Origin: Filimonas zeae | Lineage (GTDB): Bacteria > Bacteroidota > Bacteroidia > Chitinophagales > Chitinophagaceae | Length of the DNA: 64,000 nt | Assembly: GCF_014641615.1 (NCBI RefSeq) | Contig: NZ_BMIB01000005.1 | Span: 138,150 to 202,149 of the forward strand | Reading direction: 5' to 3' | Part shown: positions 36,575 to 45,201 of the stretch, piece after piece | Numbering within the stretch: position 1 is the stretch's first letter | How the letters are laid out: the number at the start of each line of letters is the position of its first letter | Notes under the pieces: generated by a model | What the model was told of the DNA's origin: nothing | The model's database searches: none | What the model saw: the letters and a program-made list of their open reading frames with translations, nothing else | Program-made: the position numbers and the translations under genes

Positions 36575-36967
36575 TTAGGAAAGGGAGTTTTGAGAAGATT
36601 GTGTTTTGGTGCGTTTTTCCAGTATCAGTACCAGGCCAATACCCAGTGTATAGGCAAGCATATCTTCCCAGGAAAAACTGGTTCCTATTATTATACTGGC
36701 CAGGCGGTTATACTCCAGGCCCAACCATTTTACAATCTTCAGGTATTGTAATGTTTCTACCAGGTACGAAAACAGCAACACCCCCACAGCGGCACGCCGT
36801 ACGGAGGTGTTTACAAAACTTTTTACCAGGCAGTATAATAGTATCACCACTAAAAAGTCGCCAATAAAAGGGCGTACAAAACGGTCGCGTACATATACGC
36901 CTATAAATACCTCTACTGCAAACAGGGCCAGCGCCCACAAAAAATACTTCTTATGGAATTGAAACAT
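36575..36967 (-). CDS. DUF2809-family membrane protein
   Basis: A 130-residue inner-membrane protein with four hydrophobic helices. The blocks FIGDFLVVILLYCLVKSF and FSWEDMLAYTLGIGLVLILE match the DUF2809 pattern, which is distantly VanZ-like. Function unknown. It overlaps the end of the PfkB gene by 17 bp and is therefore third in the amidase-kinase-DUF2809 operon. Confidence 0.82.
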   Translation of the reverse strand: MFQFHKKYFLWALALFAVEVFIGVYVRDRFVRPFIGDFLVVILLYCLVKSFVNTSVRRAAVGVLLFSYLVETLQYLKIVKWLGLEYNRLASIIIGTSFSWEDMLAYTLGIGLVLILEKRTKTQSSQNSLS

Positions 36968-37850
36968 GACCTCTTTCCTTGCAGTATTGTTTAAATGCCA
37001 CTACTTCATCGTGTGTGCCGGTGAACGGACCAGATACCGCAATATTCAGGCTGGCCATAGCAGCCGCAAACTCACCCGCCTCCTGTATAGAAGCACCTTT
37101 GGAGCGCTGATACAAATAACCGGCCATATAGGTATCGCCACAGCCGGTAGCATCTGTTACCGATGTGGGTGTATAAGCAGGTATAGTATAATATTGAGTG
37201 CCATCGTAAATAACCGATCCCTGGCTACCCAGGGTAATCACTACTTCTTTCACACCCCAGTTGTGCAAAATCTGAGCGCCCTCTTTCACATCTGTAACAC
37301 CACCTGTAAGCACCGCCATTTCATGGTCGTTGGCTTTTAGTATAGATACATGCTTCAGCCCCTCCTGCTTTTCAGTCCAGTCTACCGGCAACACCTTCTG
37401 GTCTTCTACCTTCCGTAAATACCCTTGTGCATCCAGCGATACTTTGCCTTTTTCTGCTAGAGCAGCAATTACCGCTACCGAAAAATCATCGCCCAGCAAA
37501 GGCCCCAGGTGATAAATGGAGGCATTTACCGGTGCCAGTTGTTCTGTTGTAAAAGGATCAGCCTTCTGCAATACATTCTGGGTGCGGTGGTCCTGATTTT
37601 CTGAATAAATGTTTTCGAAATAAACCGTGTGTGTACTTGGGTAAGCTTTAATCTCAATCCCCTTCGCTCTCAGCTCCTCTACCGTACTCATCTGTGCCTG
37701 GGCCAGGGCGGTCACCAGCACATATTTTACATCCATATTGCGGATGGCATTGGAGAAATAAAAAGAGGTTCCTCCCGCCATATGTGCCACAGTCTTAGTC
37801 GTCACTACCTTATCTAACGTAATATGCCCTACACAACAAATATCGTACAT
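36951..37850 (-). CDS. PfkB-family sugar/nucleoside kinase
   Basis: Ribokinase-fold kinase of about 299 residues that phosphorylates a sugar or nucleoside with ATP. The N-terminal GHITLDKVV, the AGGTSFYFSNAIRNM loop, and the signature VTDATGCGDTYMAGYLYQ with the anion-hole GCGD and catalytic Asp are clear. Substrate unknown. I start at the ATG at 37850, where the family begins; the ATG at 37883 overlaps the amidase stop as TAATG and would add 11 residues, so it remains possible. Confidence 0.87.
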   Translation of the reverse strand: MYDICCVGHITLDKVVTTKTVAHMAGGTSFYFSNAIRNMDVKYVLVTALAQAQMSTVEELRAKGIEIKAYPSTHTVYFENIYSENQDHRTQNVLQKADPFTTEQLAPVNASIYHLGPLLGDDFSVAVIAALAEKGKVSLDAQGYLRKVEDQKVLPVDWTEKQEGLKHVSILKANDHEMAVLTGGVTDVKEGAQILHNWGVKEVVITLGSQGSVIYDGTQYYTIPAYTPTSVTDATGCGDTYMAGYLYQRSKGASIQEAGEFAAAMASLNIAVSGPFTGTHDEVVAFKQYCKERGHVSIP

Positions 37851-37882
37851 GTCCAATTCTATTAAGCCCCGAAAGTACGCCA

Positions 37883-38710
37883 TTATTCATATTTACGTGC
37901 CAGATCAAACAAAACCCTCCGATTATCATCGGTGAGTGAGGCAGTTGTATCGGAGGGCATAAAATGCAGTTTAAAAGCATGTATAGCAGCAGCACTATCC
38001 TTTACCTGATACCCTATAATACGCAATGCCTGCATGGTATTAAAATCTGCGGGCACCTGCACACCGGTGGTATCGTACCACAAACCATAGCCGTTTTGTG
38101 CCAGTTGCTGCCACGGAAAAAAGGCGCTCGGGTCTACCTTCCTGCCGGGTGCAATATCTGAATGACCAATAAAGTTGGCAGCAGGTATAGCATAGTCACG
38201 TTTCAGTCGCCCCAGCAAACGTAACAGACTGGTTATCTGTGCCTCTGTAAAAGCTTCCGTTCCGTTATTGTCTATTTCAATTCCAATACTGCTGCTGTTA
38301 ATATCTGTGGTATTGCCCCAGCGCGCGGCACCCGCATGCCATGCACGCAGATAATCGTTCAGCATATGATGCACTGTACCGTCTTTACAAATTACATAGT
38401 GTGCACTTACCTGTGTTCTTTCCAGTGTAAATGTTTTCAACGTTTGTTCGCAGCTTTGCTGGGCCGTGTGGTGTATAATTACAAAGTTGGGTTTACGAAG
38501 GTTAAAGTTGGTAGTACCCACCCAGTAAGCAGGTGGCTGCACTGAATCTGCCGCCGGCTGGCTGCGAACGGTTGCTGCCAGGGTTTTGGTTTGCGCACGG
38601 TAACTGCTGTTGGTTGCGCGGAACGGATGGCTTGCACAACTGATATACAAACAAAAGGCTGGTACTATCCACCAGCCCGCTTTTGCCCAATGCCTGCTTT
38701 TGCTATACAT
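37883..38710 (-). CDS. N-acetylmuramoyl-L-alanine amidase (AmpD-like), lipoprotein
   Basis: A 275-residue Amidase_2 zinc enzyme that cleaves the MurNAc-L-Ala bond of muropeptides. The N-terminus is a lipoprotein signal with a probable lipobox ending YISC (about residue 25). The zinc ligands lie in FVIIHHTAQ, AWHAGAARWG and FIGHSDIAPGRKVDPS. It probably acts in the periplasm on peptidoglycan fragments. The kinase gene follows by TAATG overlap, which might hint at a link to amino-sugar recycling, but this is inference. Confidence 0.9.
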   Translation of the reverse strand: MYSKSRHWAKAGWWIVPAFCLYISCASHPFRATNSSYRAQTKTLAATVRSQPAADSVQPPAYWVGTTNFNLRKPNFVIIHHTAQQSCEQTLKTFTLERTQVSAHYVICKDGTVHHMLNDYLRAWHAGAARWGNTTDINSSSIGIEIDNNGTEAFTEAQITSLLRLLGRLKRDYAIPAANFIGHSDIAPGRKVDPSAFFPWQQLAQNGYGLWYDTTGVQVPADFNTMQALRIIGYQVKDSAAAIHAFKLHFMPSDTTASLTDDNRRVLFDLARKYE

Positions 38711-38918
38711 AAATGACCGGTTATGTTTATCGTAGTAAAGATTACAAAAGTCGTTCCCTTTCAGGGCATTTACAAACTTCGGCGGCGCCCGGGTATTGCA
38801 GAATTACTTCTTTCTTGTTACGGGTTGTTATGCGTTTAACTTGCGTGTTTAAAGTTCGTACACATCTTTGTTAAAAGAAAACAGCCGCACTTATATTATT
38901 TATACAGAAAACTATGTA

Positions 38919-38936
38919 TACATTTGCAATGCAAAT
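38919..38936 (+). promoter_or_regulatory. Promoter box overlapped by a 15-bp palindrome
   Basis: TACATTTG (38919-38926) is a perfect -7 element. It is overlapped by ATTTGCA-A-TGCAAAT (38922-38936), a perfect palindrome that could be an operator at the predicted start site. I see no good -33 TTG. Confidence 0.5.
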
Positions 38937-38975
38937 CATTTATTTCAGGTGCGTCACAACTTCACATATCAAACC

Positions 38976-39080
38976 ATGTACCGCGCGGCTACTACCATCA
39001 GGGCAGTAATCGCCAGCACCTGCATCGTCTTTATTCAAAACGGGGAGGCAGATCAATGCCTCATAAGAAGAGCTTACTAA
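38976..39080 (+). CDS. Putative leader peptide 1 (34 residues)
   Basis: A short ORF beginning with MYRAATTIRAVIAST lies just after the predicted promoter and ends 21 bases before the terminator at 39102. The position, not the sequence, suggests a regulatory leader peptide. It could be untranslated. Confidence 0.35.
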   Translation: MYRAATTIRAVIASTCIVFIQNGEADQCLIRRAY

Positions 39081-39101
39081 TCCTTGTATATATTTACAAT
39101 T

Positions 39102-39131
39102 AAAGCCTCTTCTTCTGAACGAGGCTTTTTT
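39102..39131 (+). terminator. Leader terminator 1
   Basis: AAAGCCTC (39102-39109) pairs with GAGGCTTT (39121-39128) around an 11-base loop, followed by a six-T run. It sits inside the leader of the EF-G paralogue. Confidence 0.75.
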
Positions 39132-39193
39132 ATTTGTCTCCCCCGCAACGCTCCCGTTTTTACACTCATTATTTAACAAGCAACACACGCAGC

Positions 39194-39253
39194 ATGGCAC
39201 GCGTACTCAAAACAATTTTACTGGCATTTACACGGCATGTCCGGGTAATGTAA
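39194..39253 (+). CDS. Putative leader peptide 2 (19 residues)
   Basis: A 20-codon ORF encoding MARVLKTILLAFTRHVRVM ends 23 bases before the second terminator. Its basic, hydrophobic short peptide directly before a terminator is the arrangement seen in attenuators of ribosome-protection and ABC-F genes. Translation is not shown. Confidence 0.4.
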   Translation: MARVLKTILLAFTRHVRVM

Positions 39254-39276
39254 AGTGCTGCTGTGCCTGTTGCCAC

Positions 39277-39308
39277 AAGCCTTTCGTTACCTGCGAAGGG
39301 CTTTTTTT
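39277..39308 (+). terminator. Leader terminator 2, 30 bases before the EF-G start
   Basis: AAGCCTTTCG (39277-39286) pairs with CGAAGGGCTT (39294-39303) with one U-G, a 7-base loop and seven T. Its place between a short ORF and the EF-G ATG makes it a candidate attenuator. Confidence 0.8.
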
Positions 39309-39338
39309 ATGCCTTATCATTATCATAATACTTATTGT

Positions 39339-41414
39339 ATGAAACAGAATACCCATACCCGTAATATAGGAATCATGGCCCACGTAGATGCGGGCAAAAC
39401 CACTGTTACCGAACGCATGTTATACTACACAGGCATTACCCATAAACTGGGTAGTGTTGATGAAGGGAATACGGTAATGGATAGCGATCCGCAGGAAGAA
39501 AAAAGGGGTATCACCATTTCTTCTGCGGCTATCACTACCTGGTGGACACACAACCTGCAACCATATCAGATCAATATTATTGACACGCCCGGCCACGTAG
39601 ATTTTATTGCAGAGGTAGAGCGTTCCTTACGCGTGCTCGACGGTGCAGTAGCAGTATTCTGCGCACGTGCCGGTGTACAACCTCAATCAGAAACGGTGTG
39701 GCGTCAGGCCAACCGCTATGGTGTACCGCGCATTGCACTGGTTAATAAAATGGATCGCCAGGGCGCAGATTTCCGCCGCGTAGTACAGCAACTGCGTACA
39801 CAGCTGCATGCCAATGCACTGCCGGTACAAATACCTATAGGAGCAGAAGACAACTTTATGGGTGTAATAGACCTGATACATATGCAGGCCTGTGTATGGC
39901 AGCAGGATGATGGTAAACAATTTTCCGTTTGCAACATTCCCGAAGCACTGGCGGCCGCTGCACAGGAAGCACGCACTCAGTTGGTAGAAGAACTTTGTCT
40001 GCTGGATGAGGCGCTGCTGAACGTATACACCGCAAACGGTGAAGTATCTGCTGCACAACTGCAACAGGTACTACGCAACGCCACCCTGCAACAACAGGTG
40101 GTACCGGTGCTGGCCGCAGCCGCCTTTAAAAACAAAGGGGTGCAGCCTTTACTGGATGCGGTAGTGCAATACCTGCCTGCCCCTGCGGATATAACCACCG
40201 TAACAGGCAATGATGTGGTTACGGGCGAAGCATGCACCATCAACAGTAATTCAGCATCGCCTTTTGCAGGTCTGGCGTTTAAAATTATTACAGATGCGCA
40301 TGCAGGTAAACTTACGCTGGTACGGGTGTATGCAGGCGCGTTGCGTAGTGGCGACACCTTGTACAACGCACGCACAGGTAAAACACTGCGTGCCAGCCGG
40401 TTGCTGCGTATTATGTCTGACAGATATGAAAACGCAGACGCTATAGAAGCAGGTGATATAGGGGCTGTAGTGGGCCTGAAAGAAATACGTACGGGCGATA
40501 CTTTGTGTAATCCTGGGCATCCGGTGTTGCTGGAAAACATCCACTTCCCCGAACCTATGATAGGCTACGCTATTGAAGCAGCTACTGCCAGAGAAGCGGG
40601 CCGGCTGGGTGAAGCACTGAGCAGGTTAACAGACGAAGACCCTACCATTACCGTACATACAGATGCCGCCACAGGGCAAACCATACTCAAGGGCATGGGC
40701 GAACTGCATCTGGAAGTAACACTGGAAAAGCTATCCAGCCGGTATCAGGTAACTGTGCAGAAAGGCGAACCACAGATTGCCTACAAGGAAGTGTTTACAC
40801 AAACGGTTATTCACCGTGAAGTGTATAAAAAACAGAACGGCGGCGCAGGTAGTTTTGCTGATATTACGTTTGAACTGTCTCCGCGTGCGGATAAAGAAGC
40901 AGGCCTGCTCTTTATCAACGATATTAAAGGCGGCGCAGTTCCGCGCGAGTTTATTCCTTTTGTAAAAAAAGGTTTTGAAACAGCCATGCAAACAGGTGCG
41001 CTGGCAGGTTATCCGGTACAGTCTATGCAGGTACGCCTTACAGATGGCAGCATTCATACCAACGATTCACACGCGCTGGATTTTGAACAGGCCGCCATAC
41101 TGGGCTTCCGTTACTGCGCTATCAAAGCAATGCCGCGCTTACTGGAGCCGGCCATGCAGGTAGAAGTTATTACGCCCGACGAATACACAGGCGCTGTAAC
41201 AGGCGATCTGAACCGGAGGCGTGGACTGATACAACGTATGGATAACCTTAACCACCAGCAGGTAATACAGGCTTCTGTTCCGTTGTCAGATCTGTTTGGG
41301 TATGTTACCTCCCTGCGCACGCTCACCTCGGGCAGGGCGGGTGCTTCCGTTACTTTCAGCCATTACCAACCTGTGCCTGAAAGCATAAGCAGTAAACTAC
41401 AGGCATCTGTATAA
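39339..41414 (+). CDS. Elongation factor G paralogue
   Basis: A 691-residue translational GTPase of the EF-G type, which moves tRNA and mRNA through the ribosome. G1 AHVDAGKTT, G2 RGITI, G3 DTPGHVDF and G4 NKMD are intact, so GTPase activity is expected, unlike the GTPase-defective EF-G2 reported in Bacteroides. Domain IV/V sequence is EF-G-like (INDIKGGAVPREFI, GDLNRRRG). It is alone, not in the str operon with rpsL, rpsG and tuf, and has two attenuator-like terminators in its leader, so it is probably a conditional second copy. I start at the ATG at 39339; upstream starts would run through the terminator. Confidence 0.85.
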   Translation: MKQNTHTRNIGIMAHVDAGKTTVTERMLYYTGITHKLGSVDEGNTVMDSDPQEEKRGITISSAAITTWWTHNLQPYQINIIDTPGHVDFIAEVERSLRVLDGAVAVFCARAGVQPQSETVWRQANRYGVPRIALVNKMDRQGADFRRVVQQLRTQLHANALPVQIPIGAEDNFMGVIDLIHMQACVWQQDDGKQFSVCNIPEALAAAAQEARTQLVEELCLLDEALLNVYTANGEVSAAQLQQVLRNATLQQQVVPVLAAAAFKNKGVQPLLDAVVQYLPAPADITTVTGNDVVTGEACTINSNSASPFAGLAFKIITDAHAGKLTLVRVYAGALRSGDTLYNARTGKTLRASRLLRIMSDRYENADAIEAGDIGAVVGLKEIRTGDTLCNPGHPVLLENIHFPEPMIGYAIEAATAREAGRLGEALSRLTDEDPTITVHTDAATGQTILKGMGELHLEVTLEKLSSRYQVTVQKGEPQIAYKEVFTQTVIHREVYKKQNGGAGSFADITFELSPRADKEAGLLFINDIKGGAVPREFIPFVKKGFETAMQTGALAGYPVQSMQVRLTDGSIHTNDSHALDFEQAAILGFRYCAIKAMPRLLEPAMQVEVITPDEYTGAVTGDLNRRRGLIQRMDNLNHQQVIQASVPLSDLFGYVTSLRTLTSGRAGASVTFSHYQPVPESISSKLQASV

Positions 41415-41419
41415 ACGCC

Positions 41420-41448
41420 AGAGGGGCCGGCCATAAGCCAGCCCCTCT
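41420..41448 (+). terminator. Terminator after the EF-G paralogue
   Basis: AGAGGGGC (41420-41427) pairs with GCCCCTCT (41441-41448), with a GGC/GCC inner stem, one mismatch and a T-rich tail. Confidence 0.75.
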
Positions 41449-41474
41449 TATTATCTTTACACCAAACCATACCA

Positions 41475-41897
41475 ATGAAAATATTCCAGCAGGCCATCCG
41501 GTTGCGCGAGCGGAAAAGAGGCTTTCACCTCATTACATATGAAGTAGTGCAATCGCTGCCGCAACTGTCGGAAATCAGCACCGGCATGTGCCAGGTATTT
41601 ATACAACATACCTCTGCATCGCTTACTATTAATGAGAATGCTGACCCTACGGTGCGTACCGATTTTGAAACGTATTTTAATAAAGCAGTTCCAGAGAACG
41701 ATCCGGATTATGTACATACCGATGAAGGCCCGGATGATATGCCCGCACACCTGAAAGCTGCCATGCTGGGTAGCTCCGTACTTATACCCATTCACCGGGG
41801 CCGGCTGGCGCTCGGCACCTGGCAGGGCATTTATTTATGCGAACACCGCAACTATGGCGGCGCCAGAAATCTGATAGTCACCGCCTGGGGCGTGTAG
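41475..41897 (+). CDS. YjbQ family protein (UPF0047)
   Basis: A 140-residue member of the widespread YjbQ family, sometimes named secondary thiamine-phosphate synthase. The conserved blocks FIQHTSASLTINENADPTV, HTDEGPDDMPAHLKAAMLG and LGTWQGIYLCEHR are all present. The family has a weak thiamine-phosphate-synthase side activity; its true role is unsettled. It ends 3 bases from the convergent methionine sulfoxide reductase gene. Confidence 0.92.
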   Translation: MKIFQQAIRLRERKRGFHLITYEVVQSLPQLSEISTGMCQVFIQHTSASLTINENADPTVRTDFETYFNKAVPENDPDYVHTDEGPDDMPAHLKAAMLGSSVLIPIHRGRLALGTWQGIYLCEHRNYGGARNLIVTAWGV

Positions 41898-41900
41898 TTG

Positions 41901-42374
41901 TTACAGTGGAATGGCAGCTACAATAGCTTCCAGATACTGCCGGTCGGTTTCATCAAAATAATTCAGATGCTCGCTGTCTACATCCAGCACCCCCAGCACC
42001 TTGCCATTACGAATTACCGGCACTACTATTTCCGATCTGCTCAGGCTGCTGCATGCAATATGCCCCGGAAACTGCTCTACATCCGGCACCACCAGCGTTT
42101 TTGCCTCTTTCCAGGCACTGCCGCACACCCCTCTGCCCAATGCAATGCGGGTACAGGCTATCGGTCCCTGAAAAGGCCCCAGCACCAGCTGGCTTTCTTT
42201 TACCATATAAAAACCAACCCACCACCATTTAAACTGTTCTTTCAGGGCTGCTGCCACATTGGCCAGGTTGGCTACCACATCGGTTTCGCCTTCCAGCAGT
42301 CCTTTAATCTGCGGAATCAGTTCTTCGTACTGTTCCGCCTTGCTTCCTGCCCCAACTTTTAAATCTTCTGCCAT
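41901..42374 (-). CDS. msrC: GAF-type free methionine-(R)-sulfoxide reductase
   Basis: A 157-residue single GAF domain enzyme that reduces free Met-(R)-sulfoxide in the cytosol. All three family cysteines are present, in GPIACTRI, GRGVCGSAW and GHIACSSLSRSEIVVP, together with the WWVGFYMV substrate wall. This separates it from signalling GAF domains, which lack them. Confidence 0.92.
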   Translation of the reverse strand: MAEDLKVGAGSKAEQYEELIPQIKGLLEGETDVVANLANVAAALKEQFKWWWVGFYMVKESQLVLGPFQGPIACTRIALGRGVCGSAWKEAKTLVVPDVEQFPGHIACSSLSRSEIVVPVIRNGKVLGVLDVDSEHLNYFDETDRQYLEAIVAAIPL

Positions 42375-42519
42375 ACTGCAAAATTAGGCAGCCTGCCACA
42401 TATAAAAAGCCAATGCTTTTTTAAATACCCGGCACAATGCGGGGATGAGTGGTAACGTTTGTACCAGCATAGAATCCTAATTTTAAAAAGCATCATTCAC
42501 CTTTCAATTCCCCCTTTAC

Positions 42520-43719
42520 ATGGATAGCAAGAAACCTGCAGAGAAGCCTGTTCAACAGGATGAACCCGATTCCGTTACCCGCTTTTTATGGTGGCTGGCC
42601 ACCGTAGACCCCACGGTACTGAAAGAGTGTGGCCCCGAAAAAGAACGTTACCGTATTATTGGCGTTTCCGTACTGGTAACCTGGCTGTTTGCCACCCTGG
42701 CCTGGGGCTACTTCTTTTCCACTATCACCAACGATGATATGGTTATTTACCCGCTGGCACTGTTCTTTGGCTTTGCTATTCTGGCCATTGACCGTAACCT
42801 TATTGCCGCTATGGGTAAATCTACCCAGCGCAACGGCAATGGCTTTTTGCCGGTAGTGTTCCGGCTGGCGCTGGCGGTTACCATCGGCCTTTTTTTATCG
42901 CAACCCATTATTCTGATGCTGTTTAAAAAAGATATCAACACGCAGATTGAACTGAACAAGGAGAAAAAACTACAGACCTACCGTCAAAAACTCATCGACC
43001 TTAACGCTCCGCTGGTAGCCCGTTACCAGACAGAAGTGACCACTTTACAAAAGCAGTTAAAGGAGGCAGACGACCAGGTTAAATATTATAAAGACAGCTA
43101 TATTAAAGAAACCGACGGCACCGGCGGCTCTGGTAAAATTGGCGAAGCATCTGTTGCGCGTGTTAAAAGAAGCGCTTACCAGAAAAGCGAGGAAACACTG
43201 GGCCAGCTGCAACTGGAGTTAAAACCCAAACTACAAACCGCACAGGACTCTTTGCAATCCATAGCCTCTGAAAACAAACGTAAAGAAACATTGTATGCCG
43301 CCACCCTTACCGATGGCTTTTTAACACAGGTAGAAGCCCTGAACGATCTGCTGGAAGAGCATACACCGTTGCGCACCCGGTACCGGCTGGTAATACTGAT
43401 TATTACGCTGATTGAAGTAATGCCTGTGCTAAGCAAACTGTTGTTGCCCAAAGGCGAGTACGAAGAACGCATAGGCCAGCTTACACAACTGGGCATGCAC
43501 AAAGCCACACTGGCAGCGGAAAAAGAACGGGCGTTGCAGGAGCATTATGCCACCAGCTCACTGGAAGCCGATAAAGCCTCGGTAGATCAGTTTTTTGCCA
43601 CTTCCCGGCAGCAAAAAGAACGGATGGGCAAAGAGGTAATTGAACAGTCTGGCAGTGGCTCCTTTAACCAGCTATGGCAGCAATTCCGTAGCAAAGTCTT
43701 TAGCAAAAAGGAGGTGTAG
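42520..43719 (+). CDS. DUF4407 membrane protein
   Basis: A 399-residue protein. Helices at about 48-66 and 73-90, a third at about 115-135, a long coiled coil (about 140-270) and a fourth helix near 290 match the DUF4407 layout; AILAIDRNLIAAM is the family-specific stretch. Function is unknown. The coiled coil probably lies in the periplasm or cytosol as one long arm between membrane segments. Confidence 0.85.
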   Translation: MDSKKPAEKPVQQDEPDSVTRFLWWLATVDPTVLKECGPEKERYRIIGVSVLVTWLFATLAWGYFFSTITNDDMVIYPLALFFGFAILAIDRNLIAAMGKSTQRNGNGFLPVVFRLALAVTIGLFLSQPIILMLFKKDINTQIELNKEKKLQTYRQKLIDLNAPLVARYQTEVTTLQKQLKEADDQVKYYKDSYIKETDGTGGSGKIGEASVARVKRSAYQKSEETLGQLQLELKPKLQTAQDSLQSIASENKRKETLYAATLTDGFLTQVEALNDLLEEHTPLRTRYRLVILIITLIEVMPVLSKLLLPKGEYEERIGQLTQLGMHKATLAAEKERALQEHYATSSLEADKASVDQFFATSRQQKERMGKEVIEQSGSGSFNQLWQQFRSKVFSKKEV

Positions 43720-43728
43720 CCACTGGGG

Positions 43729-44265
43729 TTAGTTGAGGTGTACTACAGAAAACACCTTTTCTTCTGCCAGCTTGCTCACGTATATCTTATCAATCAGTTG
43801 CTGAATTTTCCGGGTGTCTTTTTCCGTAACGGGAAGAGACGCCTGGTAAACCACATAAGGAAAGTCGTTTCCATCCAGCGATTCAAATTCAAGATACTGT
43901 TGCCTTAACTTTTTGCCGCTACGTACCGGCATTCCTTTGCAACTAAGCACCCTGCCCACTACAAACGTTACCATCCTGGTTTTAAAAAAGCCGTACTCGT
44001 AGTGGAAAGCAAAGGCTTTAGTATTGAATTTAATAATTTCCCGGCCAAACAAACTCCACAGCGTGTATTTGCCCAGCATCATACCCGCCACCGCAATAAT
44101 CAGTATAGGCAAAACGGCACGGTAATACACTGCGGTTGCCAGCACCAGCAACAGCAACAGGTTACACAGCAGCAGCAGTAACCTGTACAGCAGCGTATTC
44201 CTCACTTCAATAGTGATGTAAATACAATTGCCATCAGAATAAACGGAAACGTAGTTCGGGGTCAT
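43729..44265 (-). CDS. Hypothetical membrane protein with PH-like tail
   Basis: A 178-residue protein. Two adjacent transmembrane helices (about 27-46 and 50-68) precede a beta-rich C-terminal domain of 100 residues. The arrangement resembles bacterial PH-domain (bPH2-like) proteins, but I do not recognise a family. It converges on the DUF4407 gene with 9 bases between stops. Confidence 0.6.
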   Translation of the reverse strand: MTPNYVSVYSDGNCIYITIEVRNTLLYRLLLLLCNLLLLLVLATAVYYRAVLPILIIAVAGMMLGKYTLWSLFGREIIKFNTKAFAFHYEYGFFKTRMVTFVVGRVLSCKGMPVRSGKKLRQQYLEFESLDGNDFPYVVYQASLPVTEKDTRKIQQLIDKIYVSKLAEEKVFSVVHLN

Positions 44266-44505
44266 AGTAGTTCCCTACAATTTATACAATAATCGCCATT
44301 CGCCGTCTGCGCAAATCCGTATTTTTTATAAAAATCACCACCTCAGCGGGTGTAAATACCCGTAAATGGAAGCAAGACTAACAACCATTACAGAAACTAT
44401 TGTTAAAACACTTTAGCTACGCACTATTGCATAATAACCAGGGGTATCTTTAATACAACAACGGCGTTTTTTATTCCCGTTTTAAAATTCCAATTATCCC
44501 CAAAA

Positions 44506-44539
44506 CATTCAGTCAGTGTCCCCGAACATTGACTGAATG
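44506..44539 (-). terminator. 14-bp hairpin downstream of the NarL-type regulator
   Basis: CATTCAGTCAGTGT (44506-44519) pairs with ACATTGACTGAATG (44526-44539), one G-U, 6-base loop. It lies 20 bases past the regulator stop. On the minus strand only four T follow, so it may be a terminator or a binding site. Confidence 0.55.
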
Positions 44540-44559
44540 ACCTTGACTCTTCCCATTTT

Positions 44560-45201
44560 TTACAACAGTCTGCATTCCAACGCTGCTTTTACAAGCGCGG
44601 CAGCATTTTTCACCTCCAGCTTCTGCATCAGGTTTTTCCGGTGGGTTTCAACCGTAAGAATACTTACCGATAACTCTTCCGCCATCTGCGGATTGGTTTT
44701 ACCCTCTGCTACCAGCTGCAAAACCTGCTTCTCCCGCCGGGTTAATGGCGGAATACTTTTTAAATCCTGTGGAGTGGGACGGGCCATAATCTGTTTCACT
44801 TCTGCACTAAACGTTATCTGCCCCTGTATAGCTTCCCGCACACATTGCAAAAACTCTTCGGGGCCCATGTTTTTTAAAAGGTATCCCCCTGCCCCGTTCT
44901 GCAACATCTGCATTACCACTGCTCTTTCCTGGTGGTTGGTAAAAGCCAGCACACAGGTATCGGGGCATAGCTGTTTTACCTTACGGCACAGCTCCACCCC
45001 ACTCATGTCAGGCAGGGTAATATCCAGCAAAGCCACCTGTACCTGCTGCTGCTGCAGAAAACCAAGAAAATCGTTTCCGTTGGTAAACGTGCCTGCAACC
45101 GTAACTCCCTGCTCCGGCTGAAACACACGCTGCACCCCCTCCAGTATCATGGGGTGGTCATCTACCACCGCCAGTGTAATTACCTCTTTATCCTGCAACA
45201 T
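44560..45201 (-). CDS. NarL/FixJ-type response regulator
   Basis: A 213-residue two-component regulator. The receiver domain has VVDDHPMIL and the phospho-acceptor Asp in VALLDITLPDMSG; the switch Thr is in LAFTNHQ. The C-terminal LuxR helix-turn-helix is LTRREKQVLQLVAEGKTN with ILTVETHRKNLMQKL. It overlaps the histidine kinase gene by 14 bp and is its cognate partner. Target genes are unknown; the divergent lipoprotein genes at 47350 are candidates. Confidence 0.93.
   Translation of the reverse strand: MLQDKEVITLAVVDDHPMILEGVQRVFQPEQGVTVAGTFTNGNDFLGFLQQQQVQVALLDITLPDMSGVELCRKVKQLCPDTCVLAFTNHQERAVVMQMLQNGAGGYLLKNMGPEEFLQCVREAIQGQITFSAEVKQIMARPTPQDLKSIPPLTRREKQVLQLVAEGKTNPQMAEELSVSILTVETHRKNLMQKLEVKNAAALVKAALECRLL

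Larger units (their letters stand above)
38711..39338. other. Long leader/intergenic region upstream of the EF-G paralogue
   Basis: The 628-base gap holds, from left to right, a divergent promoter area for the amidase, a TACATTTG box with an overlapping palindrome (38919-38936), a 34-codon ORF, a terminator, a 19-codon ORF and a second terminator 30 bases before the EF-G start. No larger gene is visible. Confidence 0.65.

Noticed and set aside
39339..41414. Tet(M)-type tetracycline ribosome-protection protein
   Set aside because: Domain IV/V motifs are those of EF-G, including GDLNRRRG and INDIKGGAVPREFI; only the leader layout recalls tet genes.
44537..45121. 194-residue plus-strand ORF
   Set aside because: Antisense to the NarL-type response regulator, Ser/Cys-rich, no family features.
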